Shown: positions 1 through 8,519 of the stretch, piece by piece
How the letters are laid out: each line of letters opens with the position of its first letter
How positions within the stretch are numbered: position 1 is the stretch's first letter
Source: CAZPHI01 sp964586425
Lineage (GTDB): Bacteria > Bacillota > Clostridia > Lachnospirales > Lachnospiraceae
Direction of reading: 5' to 3'
NCBI GenBank assembly: GCA_964586425.1
Contig: CAZPHI010000002.1
Location: forward strand, 1-64,000
Length of the DNA stretch: 64,000 bases
Notes under the pieces: generated by a model
Databases searched by the model: none
Told to the model about the DNA's origin: nothing
Seen by the model: the letters and a program-made list of their open reading frames with translations, nothing else
Translations under genes and position numbers: made by a program

Positions 1-35
1 GCTTCAAGTAACTGTTTCATTGAAATAACGCTCAT
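1..35 (-). CDS. rpsB: 30S ribosomal protein S2, first codons only (partial)
   Basis: The last 35 bases read on the minus strand encode MSVISMKQLLEA, the well-known N-terminus of ribosomal protein S2, and then run off the window edge. A good Shine-Dalgarno (GGAGG, six bases from the ATG) precedes it. S2 is a small-subunit ribosomal protein. The gene has its own promoter about 110 bases upstream and is separated from the motility genes only by that promoter, so some read-through from the flagellar unit is possible. Only 11 full codons are visible, but the match is distinctive. Confidence 0.85.
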   Translation of the reverse strand, partial: MSVISMKQLLE

Positions 36-138
36 AATATACCTCCATTGGTTTTAATTCTTCCATGAACTTCTTCTTCCCAGCCGACCAGCGTTTTGGC
101 ACCAACACAGGAATCCATTCATGTGTATTTTTCACACG
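36..138 (-). promoter_or_regulatory. rpsB 5' leader, possible ribosomal-protein leader RNA
   Basis: This is the untranslated leader between the predicted rpsB start site and its ATG. It contains complementary arms CATGAA (64-69) and TTCATG (118-123) that enclose a GC-richer stretch than the surroundings, so it can fold. Ribosomal protein operons in Firmicutes are commonly controlled by such leaders through binding of their own product. That this one binds S2 is an inference from position only. Confidence 0.35.
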
Positions 139-144
139 TTTGTT

Positions 145-173
145 ATTGTAACAAATAATGTGAGCTATTGCAA
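145..173 (-). promoter_or_regulatory. Sigma-A-type promoter of rpsB
   Basis: On the minus strand a -35 box TTGCAA (168-173) and a -10 box TACAAT (145-150) are separated by 17 bases. The -35 lies just past the stop codon of the MltG-like gene and transcription would start near 138, about 100 bases upstream of the rpsB ATG. Spacing and both boxes are close to the housekeeping consensus. Confidence 0.7.
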
Positions 174-181
174 GCATTTTT

Positions 182-718
182 TTATCTGCCTGTAATCTTT
201 TTTGCTATTGTACTGTAATCAGCACCGCTTTGTATTTGATATACACCACTTCCAATTGTTGTTGAATATCCATTTGCAATCAAATAATTATTAAAATCCT
301 TCCAATCAGCCACAAGACCTGCTTCTTGTATTTTCATTGCAGCACCTTCAGATGAATTCACTGTATTCAAAGATACTGTAATCATTACTTCATTACCACT
401 TGACGACTGTATCTCTGTCTGTTGTTCTGTCTGTTCTTCTGTCTTAGGTTCTGTTTGAGGTTCTGTCTGAACTTCTGTCTGAACTTCTGTCTGAACTTCT
501 GTCTGTGCCTGCGTCTTAGACTCTGTTTGTTGTTCTGTTTGTAATTCAATTGAAGACTGTGCTGTTGTATTTTCTTTGTTACTCGTCCAAATTGGTGCCG
601 ATGATATATTAGTTCCTTCATTCTTGCTTTCTGAACTATTATTATTAGCTATTGATAAAATCATTGTTGAAGCTAATAATCCTATTCCAGCACCTCTTAG
701 ATAATATTTTAACGACAT
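182..718 (-). CDS. Short MltG/YceG-like anchored protein without catalytic domain
   Basis: This product of about 178 residues has an N-terminal membrane segment (about residues 8-24 from the chosen start), a Gln-Thr-Glu tripeptide-rich linker and a C-terminal module of about 70 residues. The module resembles the LysM-like subdomain of MltG/YceG endolytic transglycosylases (pattern of Ser-Ser-Glu-Gly, Ala-Gly-Leu, Asn-Tyr-Leu, Gly-Tyr, Gly-x-Tyr-x-Ile, then an Ile-Ala-x-x-Ile-Thr end). The family catalytic domain, with its active-site Glu, is absent. Full MltG is usually above 300 residues, so this is a short form found in Lachnospiraceae or a decayed copy. The ATG at 718 was chosen because GGAGGA lies 12 bases upstream; an in-frame start further up would put that ribosome site inside the gene. 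It is the last gene of the motility unit. Function unknown; a peptidoglycan-binding role is inference. Confidence 0.6.
   Translation of the reverse strand: MSLKYYLRGAGIGLLASTMILSIANNNSSESKNEGTNISSAPIWTSNKENTTAQSSIELQTEQQTESKTQAQTEVQTEVQTEVQTEPQTEPKTEEQTEQQTEIQSSSGNEVMITVSLNTVNSSEGAAMKIQEAGLVADWKDFNNYLIANGYSTTIGSGVYQIQSGADYSTIAKKITGR
410..545 (-). repeat. In-frame tandem repeat coding Gln-Thr-Glu units
   Basis: About eleven degenerate copies of a repeat coding Gln-Thr-Glu plus spacer residues lie in the linker of the MltG-like protein. Three consecutive 12-base copies near 462-505 are almost identical, which makes this a likely site of length variation by slippage. The linker is acidic and Thr-rich, consistent with an extended wall-spanning stalk. 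Confidence 0.75.
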
Positions 719-773
719 GTTGTTTTTATTCCTCCAACGTATCCTAGTAAACAATAGGGCATATGATCATATT

Positions 774-1511
774 CTATTGTCTGCTATATAAATCTATAAT
801 TAAACCTACTTCACCAATTCCCATATTAAGTTCTTTAGCAATCTCTTTAGCATTCTTTCCTTTTTTGTATAAATCAAGTATTAAATCATTACTATTATTA
901 GTAAAATTCACTTTCACTTCATTATCTGTGTTTTCAGGAATAACTACTGGTTCTGCTTTTTTAGTTTTTCTTCTAGTTGGCTTTACTGTAGGAGCAGATA
1001 ATTCTGTAAATGTTTTTGTTTCATCTTTGCTAATTGCATCCTCTAATTTGGTTTCATCCTTTACATCAGAGTTATCAGTAACAACATCAGCTTTTGATGC
1101 AGCCTTTCTACGGGTTGTTTTTTTTGCCGCAGGTTTGGTAGCCATATTAACATCTCTTACAGTTAGTTTTACTTCTTTAGACTTTTCATTAAGCATATCA
1201 TATAAAAACATAACTTCATTATGATTTTTATTAATATCAGCTAATACAGTATCAGCATATTCATTCATTTCTAATATCTTTGTGTTTGATATCTTATCAA
1301 GGGATGCTTCTGTTATTTCCTCAATATTACTAACCTGTTCATTAAGAATTGCTTCAATCTGTTTGTTTAATTTGTTCTTTTGTTCTTCAGTAAGTTCTAT
1401 ATCCTGGTTTTTTGCATTCTGCACTGCATTACTAGTCTTTTTATCAACAAAAAAACTAGCTATTATACAAACCATTCCCATAACATATAGTACTATTTCC
1501 AATGTAGTCAT
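774..1511 (-). CDS. DUF6115 family protein of the flagellar locus
   Basis: 245 residues. An N-terminal membrane segment (about residues 4-20) is followed by a helical, Glu/Asn-rich stretch (about 30-120), a Lys/Ala/Arg-rich linker around 123-190 and a C-terminal module of about 35 residues. That module (Leu-Tyr-Lys-Lys-Gly, then Ala-Lys-Glu-Ile-Ala, then Gly-x-Val-x-Leu-Ile) looks like a helix-turn-helix of the DUF6115 type. The family is recurrent near fapA in Lachnospiraceae flagellar loci; its role is not established. A membrane anchor with a cytosolic HTH-like end could bind DNA or a partner at the membrane. It follows a 102-residue hypothetical by about 50 bases and is probably co-transcribed. 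Confidence 0.6.
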   Translation of the reverse strand: MTTLEIVLYVMGMVCIIASFFVDKKTSNAVQNAKNQDIELTEEQKNKLNKQIEAILNEQVSNIEEITEASLDKISNTKILEMNEYADTVLADINKNHNEVMFLYDMLNEKSKEVKLTVRDVNMATKPAAKKTTRRKAASKADVVTDNSDVKDETKLEDAISKDETKTFTELSAPTVKPTRRKTKKAEPVVIPENTDNEVKVNFTNNSNDLILDLYKKGKNAKEIAKELNMGIGEVGLIIDLYSRQ

Positions 1512-1563
1512 TTATCCTATACCTCTGTTTTTTCTTTATCATTAAAATATACTGTGAACAATA

Positions 1564-1872
1564 TTATATCTTTACATCAAAGCTGTCCTGACCTTTAATA
1601 AAAACTTTATCCTTAGTTTTTTTACCATTCTTCTTATATTCTTCAGTATTATAATACTCGTTTTGTGACTGTTCTTTAGCATCAAATTTGTTATTATTCA
1701 AATCAACATCATCTTTTTTATTAACAGATTCTGCTTTAACCATATTCTGCTTTGATACTTCAGTCTGAATATTATCCTGCTGAACTAACGGTCTCATGTT
1801 CTCATTCTGTTTAATCTGTGATACATCCTGTGAACGTTGAATAGTTGCAAAGTCGATAGGACCCATTGCCAT
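1564..1872 (-). CDS. Hypothetical protein conserved in flagellar loci
   Basis: 102 residues, strongly polar and predicted disordered (Asn, Lys, Gln, Asp-rich), without membrane segment or Cys. The start is well supported by an AAGGGGTGA ribosome site just upstream. It begins MAMGPIDFATIQRSQDVS, then has repeated Lys/Gln/Asn stretches. It sits 24 bases after fapA and before the DUF6115 gene. I recognise the arrangement as typical of Lachnospiraceae flagellar operons, but no function is known to me. Confidence 0.55.
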   Translation of the reverse strand: MAMGPIDFATIQRSQDVSQIKQNENMRPLVQQDNIQTEVSKQNMVKAESVNKKDDVDLNNNKFDAKEQSQNEYYNTEEYKKNGKKTKDKVFIKGQDSFDVKI

Positions 1873-1896
1873 AAAATCACCCCTTATAATGCCATT

Positions 1897-3501
1897 CTAA
1901 AGCGCAACACATTTGATATCCGCACCACTCTTCATAAACTGACAATAATCGTATTTTTCTTTTAGGAACATATACTGCTCACCAAACATTAATTTGGTAC
2001 CAGCAAATGCTGTTCTTGAAACTTTAATTCTTGCATTAGAATCTTCTTCAAGCTGATTTCTACATGCTTCAAGTTCTGCTTTATCCTTTGAAATTTGTTG
2101 TTCAATAAGTAACATATTACGCATAGTTTTCTGCTGCATCTCTATTTTTTCTGGTTCAAGGAAACCATCAGCATCCTGTTTTTTTCTTAATGCAGTTACT
2201 AACTGTCCCAACTGCATTTTATTCTTACCCAACTGTTCAAGTTCCTTCTTCAGGGTATCAACTCGTCTCTTAGTAGCCGCATCAACACCAACGCCCACCG
2301 CTGTAGCTGTACCCATAGCGTTACCAATTACTTTAGCTTCAATTAAAACAGTTGACTTTACATCACCACCAATAATCAAGCCGTTCCTTCCACTTACCTT
2401 AATTGGTCCTTTTGCAATAACCTTGCTATGTAAAATAGTATCTGTTTCAATACTTCCGGCAGCCATAACATTTTCAGCACTCTCTATAAATTTGGTTACA
2501 ATATTACCACCAGCCTGAATATTAGCTCGATTCATCCCCTGTATTCCACGATTTAACGTTATATCAGCACCAGCAATAAGTGTTGCACCTTCTACAATAC
2601 CATTAACCGAGATGCTTCCACTAGCCTTAACTGAAAAACCAGCAAGAACGTTTCCAGATATTTTGACATCACCATCATAATCAATATCACCAGTTGATGT
2701 GTCCACGTCAACTAATTCCAATACATTCGATACAAATATTCTATCAACCTCTAAAGATACATGTCCACTTATTTCACTGATAAGGCTTAATCCATCTTCT
2801 GATTCTTTAAGATTTTTTCCATGATGGAAAATAACTCTTTTAACATGCTTAGGAACAATTTTTCTTCCGAATACATCCATTCCCTCGTCACCCTTATCAC
2901 ATTGATGAATAACAGCAACCACATCTCCTTTTTTAATATGGTTAACATTATCTAGTGAATGAAAATCGACAGTTCCATCATCATTAACCTTTGGAACCGC
3001 CTTTAATTCTGGGTCAAATTTGTATTCAATATATCCATCTTTACCTTCTCTAGCAGGTACTCCTTCTGCAATCAGATGGTTTTTTCCATATACTCTGTCT
3101 TTTATGAATGTTTTTATTATCTCTGTCTTTATTCCATTTACAACATTTAATGACTTTAAATCTCTAATTATTTCATTCTCATCTAGTAATGATGAATCTT
3201 CAAAGCCTGGATAGAAAGTAACTTCTACAGACATTCCATCTTTACTTACATGGTAATCACCAAACTCATTACATGAAAATGCTTTGTTCTCCGATATCTT
3301 TATCTCTTTATTGTAATTATCCTTTTCAAATGCACTCTTCAAAAGCAATAAATTATAATCTGATATATTGCGAAGATTTAAATAATACATTGCATTATCT
3401 AAGTCAGCCTGAATTCCATTAACCTTTGAATTAAATACTGTTATATACAATCCGTCATCTTTATTAGAGAATAAAAAATATCCATTATTTCTTTCACTCA
3501 T
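1897..3501 (-). CDS. fapA: DUF342/FapA-family protein
   Basis: 534 residues. The middle (about 130-400) shows the repetitive Gly/Val/Ile beta pattern of DUF342 (FapA): alternating short strands such as GDVKISGNVLAG and VNGIVEGATLIAG that build a right-handed parallel beta-helix. It is followed by a coiled-coil (about 405-490) and a short tail. FapA-family proteins are cytoplasmic and polymer-associated; in Vibrio a member influences motility through glucose transport, while its role in Firmicutes is not settled. It lies 16 bases after the sigma-28 gene, so it is in the same unit. An AAAGGG ribosome site precedes the ATG. Confidence 0.85.
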   Translation of the reverse strand: MSERNNGYFLFSNKDDGLYITVFNSKVNGIQADLDNAMYYLNLRNISDYNLLLLKSAFEKDNYNKEIKISENKAFSCNEFGDYHVSKDGMSVEVTFYPGFEDSSLLDENEIIRDLKSLNVVNGIKTEIIKTFIKDRVYGKNHLIAEGVPAREGKDGYIEYKFDPELKAVPKVNDDGTVDFHSLDNVNHIKKGDVVAVIHQCDKGDEGMDVFGRKIVPKHVKRVIFHHGKNLKESEDGLSLISEISGHVSLEVDRIFVSNVLELVDVDTSTGDIDYDGDVKISGNVLAGFSVKASGSISVNGIVEGATLIAGADITLNRGIQGMNRANIQAGGNIVTKFIESAENVMAAGSIETDTILHSKVIAKGPIKVSGRNGLIIGGDVKSTVLIEAKVIGNAMGTATAVGVGVDAATKRRVDTLKKELEQLGKNKMQLGQLVTALRKKQDADGFLEPEKIEMQQKTMRNMLLIEQQISKDKAELEACRNQLEEDSNARIKVSRTAFAGTKLMFGEQYMFLKEKYDYCQFMKSGADIKCVAL

Positions 3502-3516
3502 TTAATAAAGCCCTTT

Positions 3517-4278
3517 CTACATAAGAATATTCATATAATTGCCAAGTTTTGCTTTCATTTTTTGTAAAGCTTTCGTGTGTAATTGAGAAACTCTTGATTC
3601 TGAAACTTCAAGTATAAGGCTTATTTCCTTCAATGTCATCTCTTCATAATAGTATAAAACGACAACACTCTTTTCCTTTTCAGTAAGCGTTTCCAATGAT
3701 TCTATAATCATTTTCTTTAATTCTTCTTTTTCAAGAACGTCCTCTGGTTGCTCAAAATGTGAGTTTGCAGATGCATCCATCTTTATCTCAGAACCAGCTT
3801 CCGTAAATTCATCCAAAGACACAATATTCGTTGTCTTCATCTGTCCCTGCCAGTTATTATATTCGTCAATACTTATATCTAATTCGCTTGCTATATCTTC
3901 ATCAGTTGCTATTTTCCCATTCTCAGCTTCAAACTTTGACATTGCAGCGTCAATCCTTTTTTGTTTTTGTCTTAATGATCTTGGAATCCAATCCATTTTA
4001 CGTATCTGGTCCAATATTGCACCTCTGATTCTCAGACTGGCATAGGTTTCGAATTTTACATTCTTATTAAAATCATACTTATCAATTGCATCAATAAGTC
4101 CAAATACGCCATATCCAACCAAATCGTCATAATCAACATTATATCCCAAATACATGCTTAATCTACCAGCCACGAGTTTAACAAGCTGTGAATACTCTAT
4201 TATAAGCTGTTCTCTAAGATTACTATTTTTAGTTTTTGAATATTCCTGCCATAACTTGTTTCTGCTTGTTTCGTCCAT
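3517..4278 (-). CDS. sigD: RNA polymerase sigma factor for flagellar genes (sigma-28/SigD/FliA)
   Basis: 253 residues, the usual length of FliA/WhiG-family sigma factors. Region 2 is present (Asp-Asp-Leu-Val-Gly-Tyr-Gly, then FETYASLRIRGAILDQIRKMDW), region 3 follows (WIPRSLRQKQKRIDAAMSKF), and region 4 ends in the helix-turn-helix (MTLKEISLILEVSESRVSQL). It would direct transcription of late flagellar and chemotaxis genes such as flagellin, which lie outside this window. A GAGG ribosome site sits just upstream of the ATG. Its position near the end of a long fla/che unit matches Bacillus and Lachnospiraceae. No anti-sigma factor FlgM is in the window. Confidence 0.93.
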   Translation of the reverse strand: MDETSRNKLWQEYSKTKNSNLREQLIIEYSQLVKLVAGRLSMYLGYNVDYDDLVGYGVFGLIDAIDKYDFNKNVKFETYASLRIRGAILDQIRKMDWIPRSLRQKQKRIDAAMSKFEAENGKIATDEDIASELDISIDEYNNWQGQMKTTNIVSLDEFTEAGSEIKMDASANSHFEQPEDVLEKEELKKMIIESLETLTEKEKSVVVLYYYEEMTLKEISLILEVSESRVSQLHTKALQKMKAKLGNYMNILM

Positions 4279-4331
4279 AGCTTACCTCATCTGTTACTAT
4301 TTTATTGCAGTACCAAAATGTCACCTGAGAT

Positions 4332-4631
4332 TTATTTGTTCTTTAAATCATTCTCAGTTTCATTCTTAGTATCGTTTTTTTCTTCTTTCTGCTCGTTATC
4401 ATCTTTTTCAGCTTCTTCGGCTTCTTTTTTATCCTTTTCTAGCTCTTCTTTATTAATGATAGCCTTATTAAGAAGCGAACGAAGTAAAATCCCCAGTATG
4501 CAAAATATCATCATCACAATTGCTAGTGTAAGTAGAAATTGTTCTATTTCATATCTACATATAATTGCAATGATACATGTAATAAATCCAGATAGCAAGG
4601 TTATAATTAATGGAAAATTTCTAAATTTCAT
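4332..4631 (-). CDS. Small two-helix membrane protein, unknown function
   Basis: 99 residues. Two hydrophobic helices (about residues 6-23 and 30-52) are followed by a highly charged Lys/Glu tail rich in Glu-Lys pairs. A strong ribosome site (GGGAGG, five bases from the ATG) supports translation. It lies between cheD and sigD, 10 bases after cheD, so it belongs to the unit. I do not recognise a named family. The charged cytosolic tail suggests a docking function, but this is inference. Confidence 0.6.
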   Translation of the reverse strand: MKFRNFPLIITLLSGFITCIIAIICRYEIEQFLLTLAIVMMIFCILGILLRSLLNKAIINKEELEKDKKEAEEAEKDDNEQKEEKNDTKNETENDLKNK

Positions 4632-4641
4632 TATTACCTCC

Positions 4642-5127
4642 CTAGATTATTTTATCGGGTTTACCAACTGATTTTATTTTATAATCTCCGTTTTCCGAAT
4701 ATAATTCAACTGTACGACCATAATTTAAGCCTGTATCTTCTGCCAGCAATCTTATCCTGGATTTTGATAAATTTGCTTTTGCTGCAGCTATATTACGTTC
4801 ACCAACTCGCAACAATTCATTGTTTGTATGCGTTGCGAACATCTGAGCTCCTCCTGCAATCTTTGCAACAAGTCTACTTTTATTTGCTCCTAGGTGTACC
4901 ATTTGATTTATTAATTCATCTAATCCTGAATCAGCGAATTTAGCAACATTAGAATTGTTTTTTATTAATGTGCTATCTGGTAACATCATATGCAAAAGTC
5001 CACATACTTTTGTAACCGGATCATATAAAGCCACACCTACACATGAGCCTAATCCCAATGTTGTCAATGAATCAGGATACTTGCAAACTTTTAAATCGGC
5101 CATTCCTACCTTTATCATCTCACCCAT
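4642..5127 (-). CDS. cheD: Chemoreceptor glutamine deamidase CheD
   Basis: 161 residues, usual length. CheD deamidates Gln residues on methyl-accepting chemotaxis proteins and binds CheC, raising CheC phosphatase activity. The catalytic Cys29 lies in GLGSCVGV and His46 in GLLHMMLP, and a KIAGGAQMF motif follows, all family hallmarks. The next gene upstream is cheC, its partner, 42 bases away. The ATG at 5127 is weakly served by GGATGA; an in-frame ATG nine bases later is an alternative. Confidence 0.93.
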   Translation of the reverse strand: MGEMIKVGMADLKVCKYPDSLTTLGLGSCVGVALYDPVTKVCGLLHMMLPDSTLIKNNSNVAKFADSGLDELINQMVHLGANKSRLVAKIAGGAQMFATHTNNELLRVGERNIAAAKANLSKSRIRLLAEDTGLNYGRTVELYSENGDYKIKSVGKPDKII

Positions 5128-5169
5128 AATTATTCATCCATTCTAATTCACAGTATCTGAGTAAATCAA

Positions 5170-5790
5170 TTACATCCCCAGTGATTCAAGTATCTTATCA
5201 TATGAATCAAGTTCAGGAATAAGAAGGAAATAGCCGGTAACAAAATCTAATTCACCAAACTGTGACTGTATGAGGAGTAGTTTATCCCCATATTTGCCAA
5301 ATTCTGTTGCTGGAACACTAAGCAACGCACCTGCCATATCTATTGTTAGATTCGGTACTGATGAAATAATTTTCATATTTGTCAATGATGCTAGTGCAGT
5401 AAGATATGAACCGGCAACTATATTACCAATCTCATTAAGGGCTGACATCTCAATTTCATCAAACTCAGAACTATCATTCTCTTCCAAAGGTTTCTGCATT
5501 AGTACATCAACCAAATGATGCGCCGAACGAGTATCAAATAAGAACATCATCATACCATCAATATCACCTTCAATCCCCAAAAGGATTCCTGCAACTAGTT
5601 GTTCCTCTGAACCAATTACAGACGCAATTTCGTTGAAAGGTAATAATGCTACTTTGGGTACAGACATATCCATCTTCATACTCAACATCTGTGACAACGC
5701 TGTTGTTGCATTACCAGCACCTATATTACCAATTTCCTTTAGTACATCATACTGCATATCACTCAGTTGCTCTAAATTCACTTTACTCAC
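5170..5790 (-). CDS. cheC: CheY-P phosphatase CheC
   Basis: 206 residues. Two copies of the active-site helix are visible: Glu19-x-x-Asn22 in KEIGNIGAGNATTAL and Glu120-x-x-Asn123 in NEIGNIVAGSYLTAL. Both halves keep the Glu and Asn that remove phosphate from CheY-P. CheC works with CheD in adaptation. Translation begins at a GTG served by GGGTGATG, and the preceding cheW gene ends 15 bases upstream. Confidence 0.93.
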   Translation of the reverse strand: MSKVNLEQLSDMQYDVLKEIGNIGAGNATTALSQMLSMKMDMSVPKVALLPFNEIASVIGSEEQLVAGILLGIEGDIDGMMMFLFDTRSAHHLVDVLMQKPLEENDSSEFDEIEMSALNEIGNIVAGSYLTALASLTNMKIISSVPNLTIDMAGALLSVPATEFGKYGDKLLLIQSQFGELDFVTGYFLLIPELDSYDKILESLGM

Positions 5791-5805
5791 TATACATCAC
5801 CCTTT

Positions 5806-6267
5806 TTAACCTTCTTTTTCTACTACAACACCTACAATATCAAGCAGCGAAATCAGTTCTCCTTTATGTTTACCTATTGCACTTATATATCCTGCAGTTT
5901 CATCTGAAGACGATTTTATTGTTTTCTCACAATCATCTTCTTCAAGTGTAACAACCTCTCTGACCTGATCAACAATAATACCTATTGTAGCATTTTCAAC
6001 TTTAACAATTATAATCCTAGACTTATCCGTGAATTCATCTTCTGCAAGACCAAGTTTTGTTCTAATACTCATTACTGGTATAATTTCACCACGCAAATTA
6101 ATAACTCCCTTGTAATAAGCTTGTGTTTTTGGAACTCTTGTAATCTGCTGGATTCTAACAATATTATCAATGTACTTAATATTAATTCCGTATTGTTCAT
6201 TACCAATCTTAACAACTATATACTGCATTGATGTTGCTTGTGTTTCAATTGCTTTTACATCTTCCAT
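5806..6267 (-). CDS. cheW: Chemotaxis coupling protein CheW
   Basis: About 153 residues from the ATG at 6267, chosen because GGGAG lies seven bases upstream and because the protein then begins as typical CheW proteins do, shortly before the first strand (QYIVVKIGNEQYGI). An in-frame upstream extension of 35 codons is possible but has no family similarity. CheW links receptors to CheA; the conserved NLRGEIIPV segment and the GIIVDQVREV strand are present. It follows cheA with an unusual 108-base gap. Confidence 0.9.
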   Translation of the reverse strand: MEDVKAIETQATSMQYIVVKIGNEQYGINIKYIDNIVRIQQITRVPKTQAYYKGVINLRGEIIPVMSIRTKLGLAEDEFTDKSRIIIVKVENATIGIIVDQVREVVTLEEDDCEKTIKSSSDETAGYISAIGKHKGELISLLDIVGVVVEKEG

Positions 6268-6375
6268 AGCATTCTCCCATGCACATAATCTAACAGCTTT
6301 GCCCAACTGATGAAAGAAATATAGGGCTGTGCAATTATCCTTACTTATTATTTTTCTTTCACCATAAATCACATA
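6268..6375 (-). other. Structured leader between cheA and cheW
   Basis: All neighbouring genes in this unit abut or overlap, but 108 bases separate the cheA stop from the chosen cheW start. On the minus strand GCACA (6328-6332) followed directly by GCCC (6324-6327) can pair with GGGC (6301-6304) and TGTGC (6281-6285), leaving a 15-base bulge. The TGTGC arm ends four bases before the cheW GGGAG ribosome site. This could be a regulatory or processing structure, or just a spacer. It is not a recognised riboswitch. Confidence 0.35.
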
Positions 6376-8484
6376 TTACACAAGTGTGTTTGCATCAATA
6401 ATTAGCGCCACAGAACCATCACCAAGGATTGTTGCTCCACTAATCATTCTGTTAATATTAATGTATTTACCAAGTGATTTAATAACAATTTCTAACTGTC
6501 CAATAAGGCTATCAACAACCAATCCAGCCTGTTTATCGCCTTTGTTAACAATAACAACTGTAATTGTATCGCTGTCTAATGCTTCACCTGGTACATCAAG
6601 TACTTCTCTCAATCTTACAAGAGGAATTACATTACCTCTCAGATGAATTACTTCTTTAGCATGTACATATTTTATCTCGCTAATTGGGATATCCTCTATT
6701 GTCTGAATTGAGCCGAGTGAAATTGCATACTTCTCATCTCCAAGCTTAACCATAAGAGCCTGTATAATAGCAAGTGTAAGAGGAAGTCTAATTGTGAACG
6801 TACTTCCTTCTCCATATGTAGTTTTAACTTCTACATCACCACCAAGTGCTTCAATCTTCGATTTAACTACATCAAGTCCTACGCCTCGTCCTGATACATC
6901 TGATAACTTTTCAGATGTAGAAAAGCTTGGTTTAAATAATAAATCAATTATATCCTTATCGGTCATTACAGCCGCTTGTTCTTCTGTTATAGTACCCTTC
7001 TCAATTGCTTTCTTCTTAACATTCTCAATATCAATTCCGTTACCATCATCTCTAACTTCAATAACAACATTATTACCATCCTGATATGCATCAAGGAAGA
7101 TAGAACCTACCGGATCCTTTCCTCTTTCAGCTCTCACTTCAGCACTTTCAAGTCCATGATCTGCTGAATTTCTCAAAAGATGCATAAGAGGATCTCCGAT
7201 TTCATCGATGACTGTTCTATCAAGTTCTGTATCCTCACCAGTCATATACAATTCCATCTTTTTATCAAGCTTCTTACTAAGCTCTCTGATCATACGTGGG
7301 AACTTCTGAACAACGCTTTCAATAGGCATCATTCGAACTTTCATTACTGATTCATGAAGATTCGTAGTTACACGCTCAAGATATTCAATCTGCTCATTAA
7401 ATGTTTGATTAGTTGTTCCAGAATTACCTTCCTCATCAACATTATTAGCTGATACCAATCCATTCTTAGCAATAATAAGCTCACTTACCAGATTCATAAG
7501 AACATCTAACTTCTCAATATCAACTCTTACAGAACGGCCAACAGTTTTTGTCTGTGTCTTTGCTGCTGGATGATTTTTCTCGGCTGATGTTTTCTTCTCA
7601 ACTTTAGCTGGTGCCTGTTGACCTGGTACAGATTCCTCTTTCTTTTCTTCTGGTTCATCTTCTTCCTGTGGTTTTACAGTTTCATCAAATGGAGTTGTGA
7701 TAGCTGAGCCAGTAGCATCTTTAATTTCTGAAACATTCTTAATTATTTCAGTTAACTTATCAATAGAATCTTCACTTACAATTGCAATTGTAAAATCCAA
7801 ATCAAACTTTTCATCTTCTATATCCTGAACTGGAGGTTCTGATTTTACAATATCTCCATGTCCTTCAAGGTTTTTAAATACAAGGAATGCTCTTGCTGCT
7901 TTAAGAATACAATTTGGATCAACCTGTACATTAATTATATAAGCATTCATATTCTTCTTCAACGCTTCGTTCACAGCATGTTTTTCAAAATCAGCAAATG
8001 TAAATGCTGAAGCCTCTTCACTTGAGTTTTTCACCTGAACTGGTTGTTGTGGTGATGCCACTGGTTGTATAGATGATGTCGCTTTATTAGCTTCTTGATT
8101 CTCGTTAGCAAGGAAATCATTCAACTGTTTGATAATTGGTTCATTATCATCAGTTCCTTCATCCTGTGTCTCCTGTATATTTGATACATAAGATTCAAGT
8201 GCATCAAGACACTGGAACAATACATCTACCAGATTAGCATTAACTTTCATCTTATCATTTCTAATCTCTGAGAATACATTCTCCATATTATGAGTAAGGT
8301 TCTGCATTCTCTTATATCCCATAGTACCTGCCATACCCTTAAGAGAATGAGCAGCACGGAATATCTCATTAATTGTATCCTTGTTCTCTGGTTCCTTTTC
8401 AAGAATCATTAACTGATCACTCAAACTTTGTAAATGTTCGTTAGACTCATCAATAAAAATCTCTAAATACTGGCTTACGTCCAT
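6376..8484 (-). CDS. cheA: Chemotaxis histidine kinase CheA
   Basis: 702 residues from the ATG at 8484; GGAGG lies five bases upstream, and an earlier in-frame ATG overlaps that site. Domains in order are: P1 phosphotransfer with phosphorylated His46 in RAAHSLKG; a P2-like region (about 155-260); an Ala/Glu/Pro linker; P3 dimerisation and P4 ATPase (HLLRNSADHGLE N-box, DDGNGID and GRGVGLDVVKS G-boxes); and a C-terminal P5 CheW-like domain. The kinase passes phosphate to CheY and CheB and is coupled to receptors through CheW. It lies between cheB and cheW. Confidence 0.96.
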   Translation of the reverse strand: MDVSQYLEIFIDESNEHLQSLSDQLMILEKEPENKDTINEIFRAAHSLKGMAGTMGYKRMQNLTHNMENVFSEIRNDKMKVNANLVDVLFQCLDALESYVSNIQETQDEGTDDNEPIIKQLNDFLANENQEANKATSSIQPVASPQQPVQVKNSSEEASAFTFADFEKHAVNEALKKNMNAYIINVQVDPNCILKAARAFLVFKNLEGHGDIVKSEPPVQDIEDEKFDLDFTIAIVSEDSIDKLTEIIKNVSEIKDATGSAITTPFDETVKPQEEDEPEEKKEESVPGQQAPAKVEKKTSAEKNHPAAKTQTKTVGRSVRVDIEKLDVLMNLVSELIIAKNGLVSANNVDEEGNSGTTNQTFNEQIEYLERVTTNLHESVMKVRMMPIESVVQKFPRMIRELSKKLDKKMELYMTGEDTELDRTVIDEIGDPLMHLLRNSADHGLESAEVRAERGKDPVGSIFLDAYQDGNNVVIEVRDDGNGIDIENVKKKAIEKGTITEEQAAVMTDKDIIDLLFKPSFSTSEKLSDVSGRGVGLDVVKSKIEALGGDVEVKTTYGEGSTFTIRLPLTLAIIQALMVKLGDEKYAISLGSIQTIEDIPISEIKYVHAKEVIHLRGNVIPLVRLREVLDVPGEALDSDTITVVIVNKGDKQAGLVVDSLIGQLEIVIKSLGKYININRMISGATILGDGSVALIIDANTLV

Positions 8485-8519
8485 AATAACCTCCATTTCG
8501 AAATGCTGTAATTCAACTT

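Noticed and set aside
763..1224. Plus-strand hydrophobic protein opposite the DUF6115 gene
   Set aside because: It is Phe/Leu/Ser-rich, as expected from the antisense of an Asn/Lys/Glu-rich gene, and has no upstream signals.
6268..6375. c-di-GMP-I (GEMM) riboswitch before cheW
   Set aside because: Fragments such as TTGCACAG and GGCAAAGC resemble pieces of that motif, but the paired GGGACGCAAAGC half and the tetraloop/receptor arrangement are missing.
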